From assembly GCA_051745305.1 (NCBI GenBank), contig JBNJDY010000001.1, positions 1 through 64,000 of the forward strand: a DNA stretch of 64,000 nucleotides, in the 5' to 3' direction. Positions 44,458-52,794 of the stretch are shown here, piece by piece. This DNA is from Saliniplasma sp051745305 (GTDB lineage: Archaea; Thermoplasmatota; Thermoplasmata; Halarchaeoplasmatales; Halarchaeoplasmataceae). The notes under the pieces were generated by a model that did no database searches, was not told where the DNA came from, and worked only from the letters and a program-made list of their open reading frames with translations. The translations under genes were made by a program, and so were the position numbers. Each line of letters opens with the position of its first letter. Position 1 is the first letter of the stretch.

Positions 44458-45440
44458 TTAAAATCGAATTCTTTTGCTAGTTCTTCCATCCTTTCAACAC
44501 TTTTGTGATAACCTGCTTGTTCAATTCTATCTATCAAATCATAAAACCTTTCCTTACCACCTGCGGTATTATCTGCATGACAAACGATCTTCTCCTCTAG
44601 TGTCTCAGGTAATAAATTTCTAGCTGGTAAACCATGTTCCTCCGCCTCTTCTCTTGTTATTCCTCCGCCTATATGCCGTTCAACAATCCTTGCTAGTTCT
44701 TCATCCCATCCTTGCTCCCTGATGATTTTACCGCCTTCTACGCCGTGTTCGACCCCATGTGTGACAGTTCTCCCGATATCGTGTAACAATGCACCAGCCA
44801 TCAATAGTTTAAGATTTCCATCGAACTTTTCATGTATCTCAAGCGTTCTTTCAAGTACTTCCATAGTATGTTTCATCAGACCTACATCCATACCTCGGTC
44901 ATTCATCAATTCAAAACATTGGGAAGCGGATGGTATCTTTGAATAATCAACTATTTTTTTCCCTTTTTTACGTGGGATAACACCTATTTGACCATTATAT
45001 ATCTTATCTAACTTTCGAGCTTTTAATCTGTCCATAAACACAGCCAAAGCCGCGACTTCAGAATGAGGCTGACTCCCGATAGAAACGTTGTAATCCGCTT
45101 TATCGTACACTTCCGCTGGAACTTTTTCAGCACCTACGATAATTAATGGGTTATTGATTTCATTATTATCAAAAAAAGTGTCAACATCTTCCCCATACAT
45201 TGTAAGATGGATTACATCTCCTTTCCATTCTTCTATCAAGTACCGCCAATCTTTGGATTCTTCAACTGAGAAATCTCCTCCAAACCGTTCGGTAACATCC
45301 TCTAACGTCTTTTTAATCCTCTCGTCCATCTTTGGAAGGTATATACTACTAGCTCCAAAAGCTCTAGCTGTCAAACCTACATGAGTGGTCATCCGCTTAT
45401 CCCTTTCAGGACGATGACCTAAGCGAAGGATGCTTATCAA
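44451..45440 (-). CDS. tRNA cytidine-56 2'-O-methyltransferase fused to an HD domain
   Basis: 329 residues. Residues 1-175 are aTrm56: ISILRLGHRPERDKRMTTHV and LTARAFGASSIYLPK match the SPOUT-fold enzyme that methylates C56 in the T-loop of archaeal tRNA; the conserved knot motif is IIVGAEKVPAEV and SIGSQPHSEVAALA. Residues about 190-320 form an HD domain: LLMAGALLHDIGRT (HD pair), EHGVEGGKII and IVERHIGG with metal ligands, ending CHADNTAGG. HD enzymes are phosphohydrolases. This fusion suggests a coupled function such as 2',3'-cyclic or nucleotide phosphate removal; that is inference. Confidence 0.92.
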   Translation of the reverse strand: MISILRLGHRPERDKRMTTHVGLTARAFGASSIYLPKMDERIKKTLEDVTERFGGDFSVEESKDWRYLIEEWKGDVIHLTMYGEDVDTFFDNNEINNPLIIVGAEKVPAEVYDKADYNVSIGSQPHSEVAALAVFMDRLKARKLDKIYNGQIGVIPRKKGKKIVDYSKIPSASQCFELMNDRGMDVGLMKHTMEVLERTLEIHEKFDGNLKLLMAGALLHDIGRTVTHGVEHGVEGGKIIREQGWDEELARIVERHIGGGITREEAEEHGLPARNLLPETLEEKIVCHADNTAGGKERFYDLIDRIEQAGYHKSVERMEELAKEFDFNK

Positions 45441-45445
45441 TTATC

Positions 45446-45970
45446 TCACCAGGGTTCGTCCTCTTCTTCTAGGAATTTATCTCCCTCAGAACTCTCTTCT
45501 ACTTCTTCAAATTCTTCTTCCTCGTCTTCGAATTCCTCATCTAACAATGTTTCCTCCCTCTGTTCAACGAGCTGAACTGCGACTCCCCTAATAAAAAGAA
45601 AAGAAGTGATAAACCCAAGTATACCTGTTATAAAGATACGTGGTATCGGATAAAGCCATCTTTCAATTACCATGGTTTGTGTAACATGATATATCAAAGT
45701 ACCAAATATCGCTAGGGTTATCCCTGAGGAAAATTTACCTATTATGTCTGAAAAATTCATTAATGTACCAAGGTAGAACAATGCGGGGGAAGAAGCAGTC
45801 AGGAGTAGAGCTACAAGTGCGTAGTAAAACACGGTTGAATCACCAGTTGCCCTTGGTGAGACCGCGTATATCATATATGTAGCAGTCGCGATCATAAACA
45901 TGCCAGAGACTAATGCGAAAGACCCTGCGTCATATTTATGAAATATATCTATATCTTCCCAATCTACCAT
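45446..45970 (-). CDS. Four-helix membrane protein with acidic tail
   Basis: 174 residues, not recognised. Four hydrophobic helices (FALVSGMFMIATATYMIYAV, VFYYALVALLLTASSPALFY, about 83-105 and about 110-132), then about 40 residues that are almost wholly acidic (EEFEDEEEEFEEVEESSEG). Lies between the tRNA methylase and the HTH gene, all on the minus strand with gaps of 5-13 bases, so probably one operon. The acidic tail may be cytoplasmic. Confidence 0.65.
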   Translation of the reverse strand: MVDWEDIDIFHKYDAGSFALVSGMFMIATATYMIYAVSPRATGDSTVFYYALVALLLTASSPALFYLGTLMNFSDIIGKFSSGITLAIFGTLIYHVTQTMVIERWLYPIPRIFITGILGFITSFLFIRGVAVQLVEQREETLLDEEFEDEEEEFEEVEESSEGDKFLEEEDEPW

Positions 45971-45983
45971 ATTTATTCCTTCC

Positions 45984-46481
45984 TTATTCTTCTTTTACTT
46001 CCATAATCCTATGGCCTCTATAATCTAATTTGAGAGATCTTTTTACCAGACTTTTTAATGTTGTAGAACTACATTCCAACTTCTCAGCTATGTCCTTTGC
46101 GAAGTTATCACCCATATCAACGTATTCCAATATCTCATTTTCTATCTCTTCGAATTTTTCGTCGCTGACCATGGCTGCGTACAATACCTCGCTGATCTCC
46201 TGTACCGGTACAGATGCGTCGATATGAACCGATGAGTAATATGTATGGTAAGCTCTCTTTGTTTCCGTATCTGTGTGTTGCCATCTTGTTTCCACTAGTT
46301 TCATCTTTTCGAAATGTTTCAGAGCTTCCACACCTTCTTCACCATATTCGTCCTCGATCTCATCTTCGGTTTTCCAACCTTCTGCAAGATCTGTAAAAAC
46401 ATCCTTTTTTATCTGTGAACTAACAGCTCTAAGTATCGGTACAAAATCTGAAACATCCTTGATTACTTTAATTCGGGCCAT
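45984..46481 (-). CDS. HTH-containing regulator of archaeal type
   Basis: 165 residues. Two winged-helix-like parts: an N-terminal one (FTDLAEGWKTEDEIEDEYGE then LVETRW) and a C-terminal one (NFAKDIAEKLECSSTTLKSL, VKRSLKLDYRG). It resembles archaeal ArsR-like regulators with two HTH units; exact family not sure. It is followed by the membrane protein and the methylase on the same strand. Confidence 0.7.
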   Translation of the reverse strand: MARIKVIKDVSDFVPILRAVSSQIKKDVFTDLAEGWKTEDEIEDEYGEEGVEALKHFEKMKLVETRWQHTDTETKRAYHTYYSSVHIDASVPVQEISEVLYAAMVSDEKFEEIENEILEYVDMGDNFAKDIAEKLECSSTTLKSLVKRSLKLDYRGHRIMEVKEE

Positions 46482-46525
46482 TTTTTATCTAATGCCCTTA
46501 TAGTGTTTAACGATTTAATATTTTT

Positions 46526-46957
46526 CTATGATTTGTTGACTCTTTTCCTTGCATGATATGGGTTTTTAACTATCCTTCTTAATCTATTCAAAAATACAGG
46601 TAAGCTCTCTACATCTTTAATATCCGTCTTTGTGTACTTGATCAGTTGCTCCCTGAGATCAGGATTGAATGATAAGATGTTCGCTTTACATGCTCTTTTA
46701 ATTCTGTAGTACAGTCTTGAACCAGCCCTATCCCAGTCTGTTAGTATGATAACTTCATCGTTTGTTTCTCTAAGATTTTCGATTATCCTGAAAACAGTTC
46801 TAGAAGTTTTGATCTTGATGATCCTCCCTTTGAACCCCAACCGTCTTAAAGCTTTGACGTCTTTTTTACCCTCTACGATCACAGGAACTTTACGATTTTT
46901 TTCTTTTATAATTTCTAAAACTCTTTCAGTACCTTCTAATTTCTCTTTTATTCTCAT
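46526..46957 (-). CDS. Toprim-domain protein (UPF0292-like)
   Basis: 143 residues. Toprim fold: VPVIVEGKKDVKALRRLGF supplies the glutamate, and IILTDWDRAGSRL the DxD pair that bind metal. The DNA- or RNA-processing function of this archaeal small Toprim family is unknown. It overlaps or abuts the DUF167 gene (gap of two bases). Confidence 0.88.
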   Translation of the reverse strand: MRIKEKLEGTERVLEIIKEKNRKVPVIVEGKKDVKALRRLGFKGRIIKIKTSRTVFRIIENLRETNDEVIILTDWDRAGSRLYYRIKRACKANILSFNPDLREQLIKYTKTDIKDVESLPVFLNRLRRIVKNPYHARKRVNKS

Positions 46958-46959
46958 AT

Positions 46960-47280
46960 CTATTTACCCTCTAAGATATCCTTGAGAATTCTCACTAGTC
47001 CTCCTTTATCAATATCCATGTAAACTCTTTTTTTATTTGTTCTTCTGCCCTGTACAATAGCTACTTTTGTTGGAGGTATCTGGAATTCCTTAGATATCAA
47101 TTTTATAACCGAACTATTCGCTTTACCGTCCTCCGCTTTTTCTGTAACATATATTTTCAACCTATCTCTCCATTGGTCGATACCTTTTATTTTGTTCTCT
47201 GTCGAATTGGGAGACACTATTATATCCAAATATACCCCTTCTCTACCTTCTTCCAAACAGTCTGAAACTGGTTTTCTCAT
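46960..47280 (-). CDS. DUF167 / UPF0235 protein (YggU family)
   Basis: 106 residues. LDIIVSPNSTENKIKGID and RLKIYVTEKAEDGKANSSVI match the YggU family, whose fold is known but function is not. Directly precedes the Toprim gene on the same strand. It starts 52 bases from the ftsZ end. Confidence 0.9.
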   Translation of the reverse strand: MRKPVSDCLEEGREGVYLDIIVSPNSTENKIKGIDQWRDRLKIYVTEKAEDGKANSSVIKLISKEFQIPPTKVAIVQGRRTNKKRVYMDIDKGGLVRILKDILEGK

Positions 47281-47332
47281 GCATATAATAACAGTATTTT
47301 ACAATAAAAATTTTTCTTAAAAGTATAACAGA

Positions 47333-48319
47333 TCAAATTATAGTTTTCATTTTCTTCTTGCTTCCCCTATTTAGCCCGGTAACGATAGACATTAATTTGA
47401 TCTTGTTTTTACATTCCTCATCGATCCGAGCTCCAAATATTACCCCTGCTTTAGGGTCCAATTTAGATGTCATCATCCTGACAACGTCGTTCATTTTACT
47501 GATAGAAAGGTTTGGTCCGCCAGTAACGTGTATTAGAGCTTTTTTTGCTCCGGTATAATCCACGTTAAGGAATGGATTCTCACTAGCTTCCTGTACAGCT
47601 TTTTTAGGTTCATCATAAGTAGATTCTCCGATCATAAGTGTCGAAATCCCTCCATCACCGAGAACCGATTTTAGATCATTATAATCGAGGTTGATCAAAG
47701 AAGGAAGCGTAATTATTTCTGTTACACTTTTTATCAACTCAGATATCAAAGAATCCATTATCCCAAAAGCTTGATCCATTGGTAAATCTGGTACTACTTC
47801 TAAGAGTTTATCGTTTTCTAAAAGGATCATAGAGTTCGAATATTCACGTAAACGTCTTACTCCTTGTTTAGCAGTTTCTCTTCTATTACCTTCAACTGAG
47901 AACGGCATAGTCGCTATACTTATTACCATGGCTTTTTCCCTTCTTGCGATCTCTGCGATAACCGGTGCTGCACCGGTACCTGTACCTCCGCCCATTCCTG
48001 CTGTGATAAAAACTAAATCACTACCTCCAATGATTTTTTTGAAGCCTCCGTAGGCAGCCTCTGCACATCTCATTCCTACATTTGGGTCCCCACCTGTCCC
48101 AAGACCCCGATTATATTCTTTTCCAATGAGCATCTTTGTATCTGATTGTATATTGTTTAGGTGCTCTTTATCTGTGTTGACTGCTATAGTTCTAGCCCCA
48201 TATACACCGATTCTACTTAGGCGGTTTATACTATTGTTTCCTCCTCCACCCACTCCTATAACTGATACATTTAAACCTGAAGAATCTTCATTGTTTTCAT
48301 AATTGCTATATTGATTCAT
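47333..48319 (-). CDS. ftsZ: Cell division protein FtsZ
   Basis: About 328 residues from ATG 48319 (MNQYSNYENN), with AGAAGGT about eight bases upstream; a TTG at 48346 would add nine residues. The GTP-binding tubulin signature AGMGGGTGTGAAPVIAE (about 105-121), VIGVGGGGNNSINRL at the N-terminus and the T7-loop NLDYNDLKSVLGDGG (about 215-228) are intact. It polymerises at the division site. The C-terminal tail is short and basic (NRGSKKKMKTII), unlike the EzrA/ZipA-binding tail of bacteria. It lies downstream of a ribbon-helix-helix gene, the layout of the archaeal cdr-ftsZ operon. Confidence 0.96.
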   Translation of the reverse strand: MNQYSNYENNEDSSGLNVSVIGVGGGGNNSINRLSRIGVYGARTIAVNTDKEHLNNIQSDTKMLIGKEYNRGLGTGGDPNVGMRCAEAAYGGFKKIIGGSDLVFITAGMGGGTGTGAAPVIAEIARREKAMVISIATMPFSVEGNRRETAKQGVRRLREYSNSMILLENDKLLEVVPDLPMDQAFGIMDSLISELIKSVTEIITLPSLINLDYNDLKSVLGDGGISTLMIGESTYDEPKKAVQEASENPFLNVDYTGAKKALIHVTGGPNLSISKMNDVVRMMTSKLDPKAGVIFGARIDEECKNKIKLMSIVTGLNRGSKKKMKTII

Positions 48320-48383
48320 GGCAATACCTTCTCTTTGATCACTCAATAATGGATATTTTTGTAATCATCAGGTGGATCTTTAC

Positions 48384-48701
48384 TTAGTCTTCCAATCTCT
48401 TTTTGTATTGATCTATCTTTTCTTTTACATAATCTCGAACAGCGTTCCTGATAGCATCGTCTACAGATATAGAATCTCCTTCTTGAACTAGATTCTTTAT
48501 CTCATTAACCTTCTTTTTTGGAAGATCGACCGTCACTTTAGATATGTGATCGGGTGCATTTTTATTTTCGATAAAGTCAGCGATAGCGGTTCTAATAGCT
48601 GCTGACATGGTTGAATATTCTCCTTTTTCAACTAGGGTCTGTAGATCATCAGCCATTTCGTTTGGAATTCTGACAGTTATTCTTTGTGTGTCCGACGCCA
48701 T
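48384..48701 (-). CDS. Double ribbon-helix-helix regulator, CdrL/CdrS-like
   Basis: 105 residues with two RHH units: RITVRIPNEMADDLQTLVEK and SKVTVDLPKKKVNEIKNLVQ, each followed by a helix and I-R-x-A (AIRTAIADFI, AIRNAVRDYV). RHH proteins next to ftsZ control cell division genes in haloarchaea (CdrS, CdrL). Here the gap to ftsZ is 64 bases and both are on the minus strand, so they are probably co-transcribed. Its own promoter has an inverted repeat with the same TCAGACAT half-site (48746-48800). Confidence 0.88.
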   Translation of the reverse strand: MASDTQRITVRIPNEMADDLQTLVEKGEYSTMSAAIRTAIADFIENKNAPDHISKVTVDLPKKKVNEIKNLVQEGDSISVDDAIRNAVRDYVKEKIDQYKKRLED

Positions 48702-48730
48702 AGAGGCACCACATTGTTTTTAGTCCGACG

Positions 48731-48745
48731 ATTTTTATAAATACG
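48731..48745 (-). promoter_or_regulatory. TATA box of the RHH gene
   Basis: On the minus strand the sequence reads CGTATTTATAAAAAT, about 30-45 bases upstream of the start codon at 48701, with the inverted-repeat half-site TCAGACAT next to it. Position fits an archaeal promoter. Confidence 0.45.
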
Positions 48746-48800
48746 TCAGACATAAGGGTAATGGTTTTTAATATTTATAAAATTTTCGGTAAATGTCTGA
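48746..48800. repeat. Inverted repeat, candidate operator of the RHH/ftsZ promoter
   Basis: TCAGACAT (48746-48753) and its exact reverse complement ATGTCTGA (48793-48800) are 39 bases apart in the gap between the RHH and STAND genes. The first half-site touches the TATA box of the RHH gene. RHH dimers bind short inverted repeats, so autoregulation is plausible. Confidence 0.5.
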
Positions 48801-48882
48801 TAAGTCGATACATAATTAAGGATTGATAAATTTTAGAAAATCATCGAAAGTTTTTAATAATAATACATAATAATGTATCCTC

Positions 48883-51321
48883 ATGGGTGTATCAGATTCA
48901 CTGATGGGTACCAACACTAATTGTAAATTTGTCAATAGATGGGGAGAGATGGACGAACTAAAAGAACATATGAAGCAAGTATTGAATGAAAATGGTAAAT
49001 TTGTTATTTTAAAGGGAGAAGCTGGAATAGGTAAAACAAGGATGGCTGAGAGATTCAGTCAGGAATGTATAAAAAACGATTTTGAATTTTTATGGGGAAG
49101 ATGTCTTTACCATGAAAGTACTGATCCTTATATCCCTTTTATAGAAGCTTTAGATGAATACCTAGAAGGAGAATCTGAAAGCTCTGAATCCAATGATAGT
49201 GGATATCTAGGACTCGGGGCCAAATTTACCAATCAATCATCTTCTCCAAAATCTATTTCGCTTGTTGGATTAGGTTCATCAAAGCCCGAATCGATCGATA
49301 TATCGATCTCTGATGAAAGAGAGGTCATGTTCACAAAGATATTGAATTTGATCAAAAAATTATCCAAAGAGCATCCTTTACTGTTGTTTTTAGACGACCT
49401 TCAGTGGATCGATGAATCATCTTCACAACTTCTTCACCTTTTGGTGAGGAATTTGACGGATTACAGAGTCTTTATATTAGGGGCATATCGACCCGAAGAA
49501 CTAAAAACACATGGAGAGAAAAGGCCTTTAGAGATCCTGTTGGATAGAACAAAACAGGAGGGTATAGTGGATATAATCGAAGTCGATAGATTGGGATTTC
49601 AACCAGTTTCTGAGATGGTAAGAAATCAACTTAACTCCTCAGGTCTGCCGGAGTCGTTTTTACTTACTATATATAAGGAAACTGAAGGAAACCCGTATTA
49701 CGTCATAGAAATTTTAAATTCCATGGTCGACGAAGGCATAATTAATCCGTATTCCTATAAATGGAATCCAGAAGAGGAATTAACAAATATCACTATACCA
49801 ACTTCTATCAAAGACATTACCAATCGGAGAATAGAAAGATTGGATGATCTCGAAAAAAAGGTCCTCATGTACGCTTCCGTTATAGGGAAAGAATTCAATT
49901 TTGAAATACTAGAAAAGGCGATTGATTTGGATGTCCTTAAATTATTGGACGTCTGTGATGAGTTAGAGGACCACGGGATAATCAGTGAGAAACAAAACAC
50001 CGATGAAGAGGTATACCGTTTCAATCACCTTCAACTAAGGCTTACTATGTATGACAACATGGGTAAAACCAGAAAACGCATTTTAAATAAAAAAATTGGA
50101 GAGGCAATAGAAGAATTTTATGATGACATGGAAGGACATTATTCTTCATTGAGTAGACATTTCTTCGAGGGTAAAGTATACGATAAGGCGTATGAGTACT
50201 CATTAAAATCTGCAGAAAAGGCTGTTAATACATTCGCGATCGAGACCGCTATAAAACGTTACAAAAATGCTTTGCAATCACTAAGAAAATCAAAAGATTT
50301 GGAGAACAAGGAAAAAAAAGAGATCTCGATCCTCAAACACATCGGAAATTTATCCTATGAAATAAGTGAACTTGATGGAGCTGAAAAATCTTTCCGATCT
50401 TTGCTTAATTTGGCTGAAAAATTAGGAGATAAAAAAACAACTGCTTATGCAATGAGATGGTTAGGACATACATATAGAGAACTTCAAGATTTTCAAGAAT
50501 CTTATGATTGCTATGAAAAAGCTCTTGAATTGTATACAGAATTAAACGATAATGAGGGATGTGCTGATTGTAAGAGAGGTATCGGTTACTTGATGTGGCG
50601 AGAGGGGAAATTTGAACAATCTATTAAATTGTATAATGAAGTTATAGAGGAAGCTCAGGATTTAGATGACGAAAATATTTTGTCCCAAACATACATAGAG
50701 ATGGGGAACACCTACGCACAAAAAGGTGAAAACGAAAAAGCTATTGAGTATTATAAAAAGAGCGTCTCATATTTTGAAAAACAAAATGCATACAAAAATC
50801 TAGCAAGGGCTTTCAACAACATGGGTGACCAGTTCATGAAGATGGGGGAGTGGGATAAAGCCATAGGACACTTCAAAAAGACCGTTGAAATTTCTAAAAA
50901 ATTAGGGGATAATCGAGTTGTGGGATGGGGATATTTCAATATGGCTGAGGCACTAGCAAGGAAAGGGGATTTAGAAAAGGCCAATAATTATACCTCTATT
51001 AGTGAAAAGATAATGAGAAGCTTAGATGATAAAGTTGGATTATCATCTGTATATAGGGTCAATGCCATAATCAAAAGGATGAAAAATGACTGGAATGGTG
51101 CATTAGATTCACTTGAAAAATCTTGGGAGTTTCTTGGAAACATGGATATACCCTTTGCTAGAGCGGAAAATAAATACGAACTTGGTAGACTTTATATGGA
51201 TAAAAACGAACCGGAGAAATCAATTAACCAATTTGGAGAGGCGAGAAAAATATTTGAAGACCTAGGTGCGACTCAGTATCTTGAAAAAATAAAAAAACAC
51301 ATAGAGAGTTTAGAAGACTAA
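48883..51321 (+). CDS. STAND-type ATPase with TPR repeats
   Basis: 812 residues. Residues 15-330: AAA_16/STAND NTPase with Walker A LKGEAGIGKTRMAERF, Walker B PLLLFLDDLQWIDESS and the GAYRPEEL sensor segment. Residues about 390-810 are TPR repeats (SYDCYEKALELY, KAIEYYKKSVSYFEKQ, KAIGHFKKTVEISKKLG, at least eight). There is no DNA-binding or catalytic effector domain, so it is a signalling ATPase that may act through partners. Divergent from the RHH gene; 181 bases between with no ORF. Confidence 0.9.
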   Translation: MGVSDSLMGTNTNCKFVNRWGEMDELKEHMKQVLNENGKFVILKGEAGIGKTRMAERFSQECIKNDFEFLWGRCLYHESTDPYIPFIEALDEYLEGESESSESNDSGYLGLGAKFTNQSSSPKSISLVGLGSSKPESIDISISDEREVMFTKILNLIKKLSKEHPLLLFLDDLQWIDESSSQLLHLLVRNLTDYRVFILGAYRPEELKTHGEKRPLEILLDRTKQEGIVDIIEVDRLGFQPVSEMVRNQLNSSGLPESFLLTIYKETEGNPYYVIEILNSMVDEGIINPYSYKWNPEEELTNITIPTSIKDITNRRIERLDDLEKKVLMYASVIGKEFNFEILEKAIDLDVLKLLDVCDELEDHGIISEKQNTDEEVYRFNHLQLRLTMYDNMGKTRKRILNKKIGEAIEEFYDDMEGHYSSLSRHFFEGKVYDKAYEYSLKSAEKAVNTFAIETAIKRYKNALQSLRKSKDLENKEKKEISILKHIGNLSYEISELDGAEKSFRSLLNLAEKLGDKKTTAYAMRWLGHTYRELQDFQESYDCYEKALELYTELNDNEGCADCKRGIGYLMWREGKFEQSIKLYNEVIEEAQDLDDENILSQTYIEMGNTYAQKGENEKAIEYYKKSVSYFEKQNAYKNLARAFNNMGDQFMKMGEWDKAIGHFKKTVEISKKLGDNRVVGWGYFNMAEALARKGDLEKANNYTSISEKIMRSLDDKVGLSSVYRVNAIIKRMKNDWNGALDSLEKSWEFLGNMDIPFARAENKYELGRLYMDKNEPEKSINQFGEARKIFEDLGATQYLEKIKKHIESLED

Positions 51322-51322
51322 A

Positions 51323-51781
51323 CTACTGGTATATCCATTCTTCTTCGACTCGAGAATAATCCTGATAATCCTTTTCATCGAAAAATATGTCTAATTCTCT
51401 TTTTGCACTTTTTTCGGAATCCGCAGCATGGACTATATTTCTACCTATCTCTATACCAAAATCTCCTCGTATCGTACCCGGTAGAGCTTCTTTTGGATCA
51501 GTTTCTCCAACTATTTTTCTAACTATGGATATAGCGGAGTCGCCTTTAAGTGCCATAGTGACTACAGGACCAGATGTTATGTATTCAATCAAAGGTTCAT
51601 AAAAATCCTTACCCTCATGCTCTGCGTAGTGCTCTGAAGCTGTTTCTTTATCGATCCACAGCATTTTCATGGCCATGATTCTAAGACCTTTTTCCTCTAA
51701 CCGAGATATGATCTTTCCGGTTAACCCTCTTTGAACACCATCGGGTTTTATCATCAAAAAAGTAGTTTCCACTGGGATCAC
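51323..51781 (-). CDS. ndk: Nucleoside diphosphate kinase
   Basis: 152 residues. FLMIKPDGVQRGLTGKII, TSGPVVTMALKGDSAI, PGTIRGDFG and the active histidine in GRNIVHAADSEKSAKRE. Transfers gamma-phosphate among nucleotides. The start is GTG at 51781 with a second GTG at 51772. It is the last gene of the rpl7ae-rps28e-rpl24e-ndk operon, a classic archaeal arrangement. Confidence 0.97.
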   Translation of the reverse strand: MIPVETTFLMIKPDGVQRGLTGKIISRLEEKGLRIMAMKMLWIDKETASEHYAEHEGKDFYEPLIEYITSGPVVTMALKGDSAISIVRKIVGETDPKEALPGTIRGDFGIEIGRNIVHAADSEKSAKRELDIFFDEKDYQDYSRVEEEWIYQ

Positions 51782-51784
51782 ATC

Positions 51785-52027
51785 CTACTTCCTTTTGATC
51801 TTCTTCTTTTTGGATTTTTCTTTCTTGCGGTACGTTTTTACAACTTTTTCTTGGGCGTGTTTCTTAGTCCATTTCGTTTCTCTTTCCTTTCTCCCAAGTT
51901 TCAGCATATTCTGTTCACATTTGTGATTACAAAAATTGTAGGTTTGTCCATCTGTTTTGATATACAATTTTCCTGTTCCGGGTTCTATTTTATTCCCACA
52001 GAAAGTACATTCCTTAGCTTCAACCAT
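51785..52027 (-). CDS. rpl24e: Ribosomal protein eL24 (L24e)
   Basis: 80 residues. Zinc site CTFCGNKIEPGTGKLYI and FCNHKCEQN, then a highly basic C-terminus rich in lysine (KKEKSKKKKIKRK). Third in the ribosomal operon, one base from rps28e and three from ndk. Confidence 0.97.
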   Translation of the reverse strand: MVEAKECTFCGNKIEPGTGKLYIKTDGQTYNFCNHKCEQNMLKLGRKERETKWTKKHAQEKVVKTYRKKEKSKKKKIKRK

Positions 52028-52028
52028 G

Positions 52029-52241
52029 CTATCTAACTCCTATACTTTTCGCTTCCCTAGCAGTCTCTCTAAGCATCAGCTTGTCGCCTTTCTGAACAGG
52101 TCCCATTACATTCCGAGTGATTATTCTACCCTCGTCTCTTCCTTCAAGGACTCTGACTTTAACCTGGGTAGCCTCTCCGGTCATCCCGGTCCTACCTACT
52201 ATTTCGACAACTTCACCCGGCGTACCTTCATATTCTGCCAT
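52029..52241 (-). CDS. rps28e: Ribosomal protein eS28 (S28e)
   Basis: 70 residues. VEIVGRTGMTGEATQVKVRV, EGRDEGRIITRNVMGPVQ and KGDKLMLRETAREA are the S28e signature. Small-subunit protein near the mRNA exit. In the operon with rpl7ae and rpl24e; a GAGGAG-like site precedes it. Confidence 0.97.
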   Translation of the reverse strand: MAEYEGTPGEVVEIVGRTGMTGEATQVKVRVLEGRDEGRIITRNVMGPVQKGDKLMLRETAREAKSIGVR

Positions 52242-52268
52242 TTGAAACTCCTCTTTATATTATTTTTA

Positions 52269-52634
52269 TTATTTCAATTCTTCAATCGAATTTTTAATGT
52301 TTTCTATCATCTGTTCCGCCTTTCCTGGATCCGTTATAGCCACGGATGCGGAATAAGAATCTATACCAGAAGCAGCTCCGAGTTCTTGTTTACTTGGGAC
52401 GTAAGCATAAGGAACACCTCTTTCTTCACACAATAAAGGCATGTGTGCTAAAATCTCCGGCGGGTTAACATCTTCTGCCATGACTACAAATTTAGCGTCA
52501 CCACGTTCAACAACCTTGGTTACCTCGTTAGTTCCCTTTCTAACCTCTCCAGTATCCCTTGCTATCTCTACTGCTTCATAACTTTTATCGATCAACTCTT
52601 CAGACATTTCGAAATTTACATACATTTTTGCCAT
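52269..52634 (-). CDS. rpl7ae: Ribosomal protein eL8 (L7Ae)
   Basis: 121 residues from ATG 52634 (MAKMYVNFEMSEELI) with GAGGTGTTAAT ahead of it; an upstream extension to 52667 is not conserved. KGTNEVTKVVERGDAKFVVMAE, LCEERGVPYAYVPSKQELG are the kink-turn RNA-binding motifs. Besides ribosome function, L7Ae binds box C/D and H/ACA guide RNAs and RNase P. First gene of the operon with S28e, L24e and ndk. Confidence 0.97.
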   Translation of the reverse strand: MAKMYVNFEMSEELIDKSYEAVEIARDTGEVRKGTNEVTKVVERGDAKFVVMAEDVNPPEILAHMPLLCEERGVPYAYVPSKQELGAASGIDSYSASVAITDPGKAEQMIENIKNSIEELK

Positions 52635-52794
52635 TATTAACACCTCTTTCGGACGTATCGTCCTCACAAATCATCGGTATATTACCAATGGAGTAAGCCC
52701 TTTACAGAAGGTATAATATAAAAACCTTTTTCCACTCCTTATGGACTTGCTTGTTAATCCGTAAAGATTAAAGTAATTAAAACTATCTGAAACC

